18,835 bases of DNA from Fidelibacterota bacterium UBA6817 (lineage in GTDB: Bacteria > Fidelibacterota > Fidelibacteria > Fidelibacterales > Fidelibacteraceae): contig DKER01000089.1 in the NCBI GenBank assembly GCA_002452555.1, positions 21,017 through 39,851 on the forward strand. The letters are read 5' to 3'. Positions 16,558 through 18,835 of this stretch are shown here, piece after piece; position 1 is the first letter of the stretch, and every line of letters begins with the position of its first letter. Position numbers and translations under genes: made by a program. The notes under the pieces are model-generated. The model searched no databases and had not been told where the DNA came from. It was given only the letters and a program-made list of their open reading frames with translations.

Positions 16558-17436
16558 ATGCTTTCCGGTGAAATATTAAAAAAAGTCAAACAAATTGAGA
16601 TTCAAACCCGGCGTGTTGTGAACGAGGTTTTTGCCGGAGAATATAAATCAGTTTTCCGTGGACAGGGGATGGAATTCTCGGAAGTCAGGGAATATCAGTT
16701 TGGTGATGATATTCGGCGAATTGACTGGAATGTCACTGCCCGGTATTCCCATCCCTATATCCGAATTATGCATGAAGAAAGAGAATTAACAGTTTATTTT
16801 GCCGTGGATATTTCTTCATCTACCCAATTTGGCACAGCAGAACAGCTGAAAAGCGAACTGGCTGCAGAAGTGTGCAGTGTTCTCTCTTTTTCCGCTATCC
16901 GGAATAATGATAAAGTGGGCATGATCAGTTTTAATGACAGGATAGAAAAATATATTCCTCCCAGGAAAGGAAAAACCAATGCTATGAGGGTTATCAGGGA
17001 AATCCTCTTTGGCGAACACAGGGCAGGGAAAACGGACATCAACAGTTCATTGGAATATCTGTTTAAAGTAGCAACAAAAAAAAGCGTCGTCTTTGTGGTG
17101 AGTGATTTCTATGAACTGGATTTTAATCAGTCGCTGAAAACCCTGGCAAATAAACATGATGTGATTTTAATCCATATTGTTGATCCGTTGGATCGTTCCC
17201 TACCTGATGCGGGTTTGATTGCTTTCAGGGATCCGGAAACATTGAAAGAACGGATTGTAGATACGGGTGATCCCAATGTACGTAAACAATATGTCGAAAA
17301 TTTTGAAGAAAGATGCCAAAAACTGGACAGAATGGCTAAGAATGCCAAAGCGGATCTTATTACACTGGAAACGGACCGGTCATATATCGAACCCCTGACG
17401 AAATTTTTCAGAATGAGAGGAAAACTGTTTCATTGA
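16558..17436 (+). CDS. DUF58 domain protein with VWA-like fold
   Basis: This is the usual partner of MoxR, 292 residues, predicted soluble. The DUF58 hallmark spans about 35-62 (GQGMEFSEVREYQFGDD, then RRIDWNVTAR). A von Willebrand A-like segment follows, with a MIDAS-type DISSS at 84-88, Thr159 in GKTDINSS, and Asp183 in VVSDFYE; these could bind a divalent metal. Its biochemical role is not established. It begins 1 nt after moxR and its TGA overlaps the TTG of the next gene by 4 nt. The protein lacks the N-terminal transmembrane pair found in some longer DUF58 proteins. Confidence 0.9.
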   Translation: MLSGEILKKVKQIEIQTRRVVNEVFAGEYKSVFRGQGMEFSEVREYQFGDDIRRIDWNVTARYSHPYIRIMHEERELTVYFAVDISSSTQFGTAEQLKSELAAEVCSVLSFSAIRNNDKVGMISFNDRIEKYIPPRKGKTNAMRVIREILFGEHRAGKTDINSSLEYLFKVATKKSVVFVVSDFYELDFNQSLKTLANKHDVILIHIVDPLDRSLPDAGLIAFRDPETLKERIVDTGDPNVRKQYVENFEERCQKLDRMAKNAKADLITLETDRSYIEPLTKFFRMRGKLFH

Positions 17437-18365
17437 TAAGATTAGTTAAAATATTTTTACCTCTTCTGGTATTTACTTATGCATTTGCCATGACTGTACA
17501 AACATCTGTTAATCCCGAAACAGGATATATCGGTGATCCGTTCCTTTATACGGTTTCAGTAGAACTTGAGGATACGTATCATTTGACATTTCCAAGAATT
17601 GTTGACCGTATCGGACCATTTATGGTCTTATCCCATAATACAGAAACTGCTTTTACCGATTCATTATACAAACGGGATTTTCAGTTTCAAATTACAGTAT
17701 TTGATACCGGATATCAGGTGATTCCATCCCTTACACTAAAAATCACGGATTCTGAAAAAGGGGAAGAAATAACGGTTTTTACGGATTCTGTGACGGTTTA
17801 TATTGAATCTGCGCTAAACCGAACCCAGACAATTCCTGAAGCGTATGAACCGATTCCCGTACCCGTTCTCAGCGTCTGGCAGAAAATTTTTCTGGGAGCG
17901 TTGATCATTTTGATTTTACCGGGCATATATGGAATTGTTGTTCTGAAACAGAAGAAAAAAAAGTCAGAGGAGATAATTGTACCCGAAATGACTCCACTTG
18001 AAAAACTAAACAATAACATTTCAAAGCTCAGGGATAAATCATACCATATCCAGGGAAACTGGAAAGCTTTTTATCTGGAATTGACTGCAATCTTCAAAGA
18101 GTATCTTGAAACGAAATACTTTATACATATCTCTGATTTACCGGTTTCGGAACTCATACCCGTTCTCCGTTCAGAATTGGGTAATAGATGGCCGGACGAA
18201 ATGTCCGAAATGCTGCGTTTTGCTGATCTTGTAAAATTTGCACGTACTCCGTCAACCACGGAACACTGTGAGAATGATTTGAAAACAGTCCTGAACTGGT
18301 GTGTTGATACGGAAAAGTATGAAATAAATGAAAATATGAACCGGCAAATTGAGAAATCTTCTTGA
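17433..18365 (+). CDS. BatD/DUF4381-like single-pass membrane protein
   Basis: I do not recognise a specific gene name. The 310-residue protein has a signal peptide (about 1-19), a periplasmic beta-rich domain (about 20-145) resembling the Ig-like folds of BatD proteins, one TM segment at about 152-172 followed by KQKKKKS, and a cytoplasmic helical domain (about 185-295) with FYLELTAIFKEYLETKYFI and RFADLVKFAR. This layout matches the BatD/DUF4381 proteins found in MoxR-DUF58 operons. It starts at TTG 17433, overlapping the DUF58 stop by 4 nt (TTGA), so translation is probably coupled. No BatA or BatB follows; rpmB comes next. The product identity rests on architecture and context more than on strong motif matches. 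Confidence 0.7.
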   Translation: MIRLVKIFLPLLVFTYAFAMTVQTSVNPETGYIGDPFLYTVSVELEDTYHLTFPRIVDRIGPFMVLSHNTETAFTDSLYKRDFQFQITVFDTGYQVIPSLTLKITDSEKGEEITVFTDSVTVYIESALNRTQTIPEAYEPIPVPVLSVWQKIFLGALIILILPGIYGIVVLKQKKKKSEEIIVPEMTPLEKLNNNISKLRDKSYHIQGNWKAFYLELTAIFKEYLETKYFIHISDLPVSELIPVLRSELGNRWPDEMSEMLRFADLVKFARTPSTTEHCENDLKTVLNWCVDTEKYEINENMNRQIEKSS

Positions 18366-18389
18366 TTTAATGCTTTAAATTTTTAATAT
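18362..18389 (+). promoter_or_regulatory. Candidate rpmB promoter
   Basis: TTGATT at 18362-18367, overlapping the stop codon of the BatD-like gene, is followed after 16 nt by TAATAT at 18384-18389, each with four of six consensus matches. Transcription would start about 25 nt before the rpmB ATG. The region is AT-rich, so the match may be fortuitous. Confidence 0.35.
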
Positions 18390-18419
18390 TACTTCGCTAA
18401 CTGAAATATGGAGTCCGGT

Positions 18420-18611
18420 ATGTCCAAAGTATGTGATGTTTGCGGTAAAGGTCCGGTTTACGGAAACAATGTCAGTCACGCTCATAATAAAACACGTCGT
18501 CGTTGGGAACCTAATCTGCAAAGGGTTAGAGTTGATGTTGACGGAGCAGTTAAACGCCTTAAAGTTTGTACAACCTGCCTGAAATCCAATCGTGTTAAAA
18601 AAGCGATCTGA
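18420..18611 (+). CDS. rpmB: 50S ribosomal protein L28, zinc-binding (C+) form
   Basis: L28 is a 63-residue component of the large ribosomal subunit. It opens MSKVCDVCGKGP, the standard L28 N-terminus, followed by the RNA-contact segment around NKTRRRWEPNLQRVRV. Two CxxC pairs, Cys5/Cys8 and Cys50/Cys53, make this the zinc-binding C+ variant; C- paralogues lacking these cysteines occur in some bacteria under zinc control. The ATG at 18420 is preferred over an in-frame ATG at 18408 because TGGAG at 18409-18413 is then a well-placed Shine-Dalgarno and the protein begins at the conserved position. It lies 54 nt after the BatD-like gene and may have its own promoter. Confidence 0.95.
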   Translation: MSKVCDVCGKGPVYGNNVSHAHNKTRRRWEPNLQRVRVDVDGAVKRLKVCTTCLKSNRVKKAI

Positions 18612-18632
18612 TAATCGCGAATAAAAAGAATT

Positions 18633-18660
18633 GAAAAAGGCTCCAATTGGAGCCTTTTTC
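18633..18660. terminator. Bidirectional terminator between rpmB and ftsZ
   Basis: GAAAAAGGCTCC (18633-18644), AATT, then GGAGCCTTTTTC (18649-18660) forms a perfect 28-bp palindrome, a 12-bp stem with a 4-nt loop. Each strand ends in a U tract, so it can terminate rpmB rightward and the convergent ftsZ leftward. Confidence 0.92.
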
Positions 18661-18705
18661 TTTTGGTTGAGAGTTACCGGACAGTGCCGGTTTATGGGTA
18701 GATCT

Positions 18706-18835
18706 TTACTTATTCATCGTTTTCCGAATCCAGGCCGGCGTTTCAAAATCATCCATTTTTTCTTGTGGTATACTTGAAAAAAGATCTGATTGTTGAGACT
18801 CAGATTCAGGCTGTTTTCCGACATTTGGTTCACGT
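18706..18835 (-). CDS. ftsZ: Cell division protein FtsZ, C-terminal end (partial)
   Basis: On the minus strand the last 42 codons of a gene enter from the right edge and end at TAA (complement of 18706-18708). The tail reads MDDFETPAWIRKTMNK, matching the FtsZ C-terminal conserved peptide (Asp, then P-A-x-hydrophobic-Arg) that binds FtsA, ZipA or other membrane tethers. It is preceded by a Gln/Ser/Glu-rich stretch typical of the disordered FtsZ linker. The GTPase domain lies outside the window. FtsZ polymerises into the division ring. The gene converges on rpmB. Only a short tail is visible, but the peptide is distinctive. Confidence 0.83.
   Translation of the reverse strand, partial: REPNVGKQPESESQQSDLFSSIPQEKMDDFETPAWIRKTMNK

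Noticed and set aside
18408..18419. Upstream ATG for rpmB
   Set aside because: It overlaps the Shine-Dalgarno TGGAG for the conserved MSKVC start at 18420.
18676..18691. Small hairpin ACCGG-N6-CCGGT near the ftsZ 3' end
   Set aside because: The stem is only five pairs, with no U tract on either strand, and the stronger terminator lies beside it.
1..18835. Mobile elements, CRISPR arrays, tRNA/rRNA genes
   Set aside because: No transposase or integrase frames, no regularly spaced repeats, and no tRNA- or rRNA-like segments were seen; gaps between genes are about 120 nt or less.

Overview
The window carries ordinary, chromosomal housekeeping genes of a Gram-negative bacterium at roughly 40-45% G+C (my visual estimate). 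The outer membrane is implied by a LolC/E-LolD lipoprotein-release system, a TamB/AsmA-like protein, an Omp85 (TamA/BamA-type) barrel with three POTRA domains, and a lipobox TPR protein. The gene content and protein flavour fit the FCB/Marinimicrobia-Calditrichota-like part of the tree better than Proteobacteria, but that placement is inference. I see no mobile elements, CRISPR arrays, tRNA or rRNA genes. There is no gene-free stretch longer than about 120 bases.

Layout, left to right. (1) The 3' end of acetate kinase (1-177, +). (2) A leader with a strong hairpin (238-262), followed by a tightly packed cluster: prfB (RF2, no frameshift site), lysS, two LolC/E-type permeases, lolD and an iron-dependent alcohol dehydrogenase (292-7147). 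Gaps are 17 nt or less and several junctions overlap. (3) dnaK alone (7260-9179), with its own upstream region containing a small cluster of related 8-mers and a clear terminator behind it. (4) tamB and a tamA/bamA-like gene (9277-14956). (5) A four-gene cluster: TPR lipoprotein, MoxR AAA+ ATPase, DUF58 protein and a BatD/DUF4381-like membrane protein (15041-18365), with junctions of 1 nt, 1 nt and a 4-nt overlap. (6) rpmB (18420-18611), a fully palindromic bidirectional terminator, and the convergent 3' end of ftsZ (18706-18835, -).

How the genes work together. The Lol proteins extract lipoproteins from the inner membrane. TamB and the Omp85 protein serve delivery of lipids or proteins to the outer membrane. 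The TPR lipoprotein is a potential Lol client. The MoxR-DUF58-BatD-like genes form a reduced Bat-type module without BatA or BatB inside the window. prfB, lysS, dnaK and rpmB serve translation and folding.

I did not find a clearly new system. The points most worth a second look are the hairpin in the prfB leader together with the absence of the usual prfB frameshift autoregulation, the three ATGRCGYA-like 8-mers upstream of dnaK, the inverted repeats before the TPR-MoxR cluster, and the reduced Bat operon.
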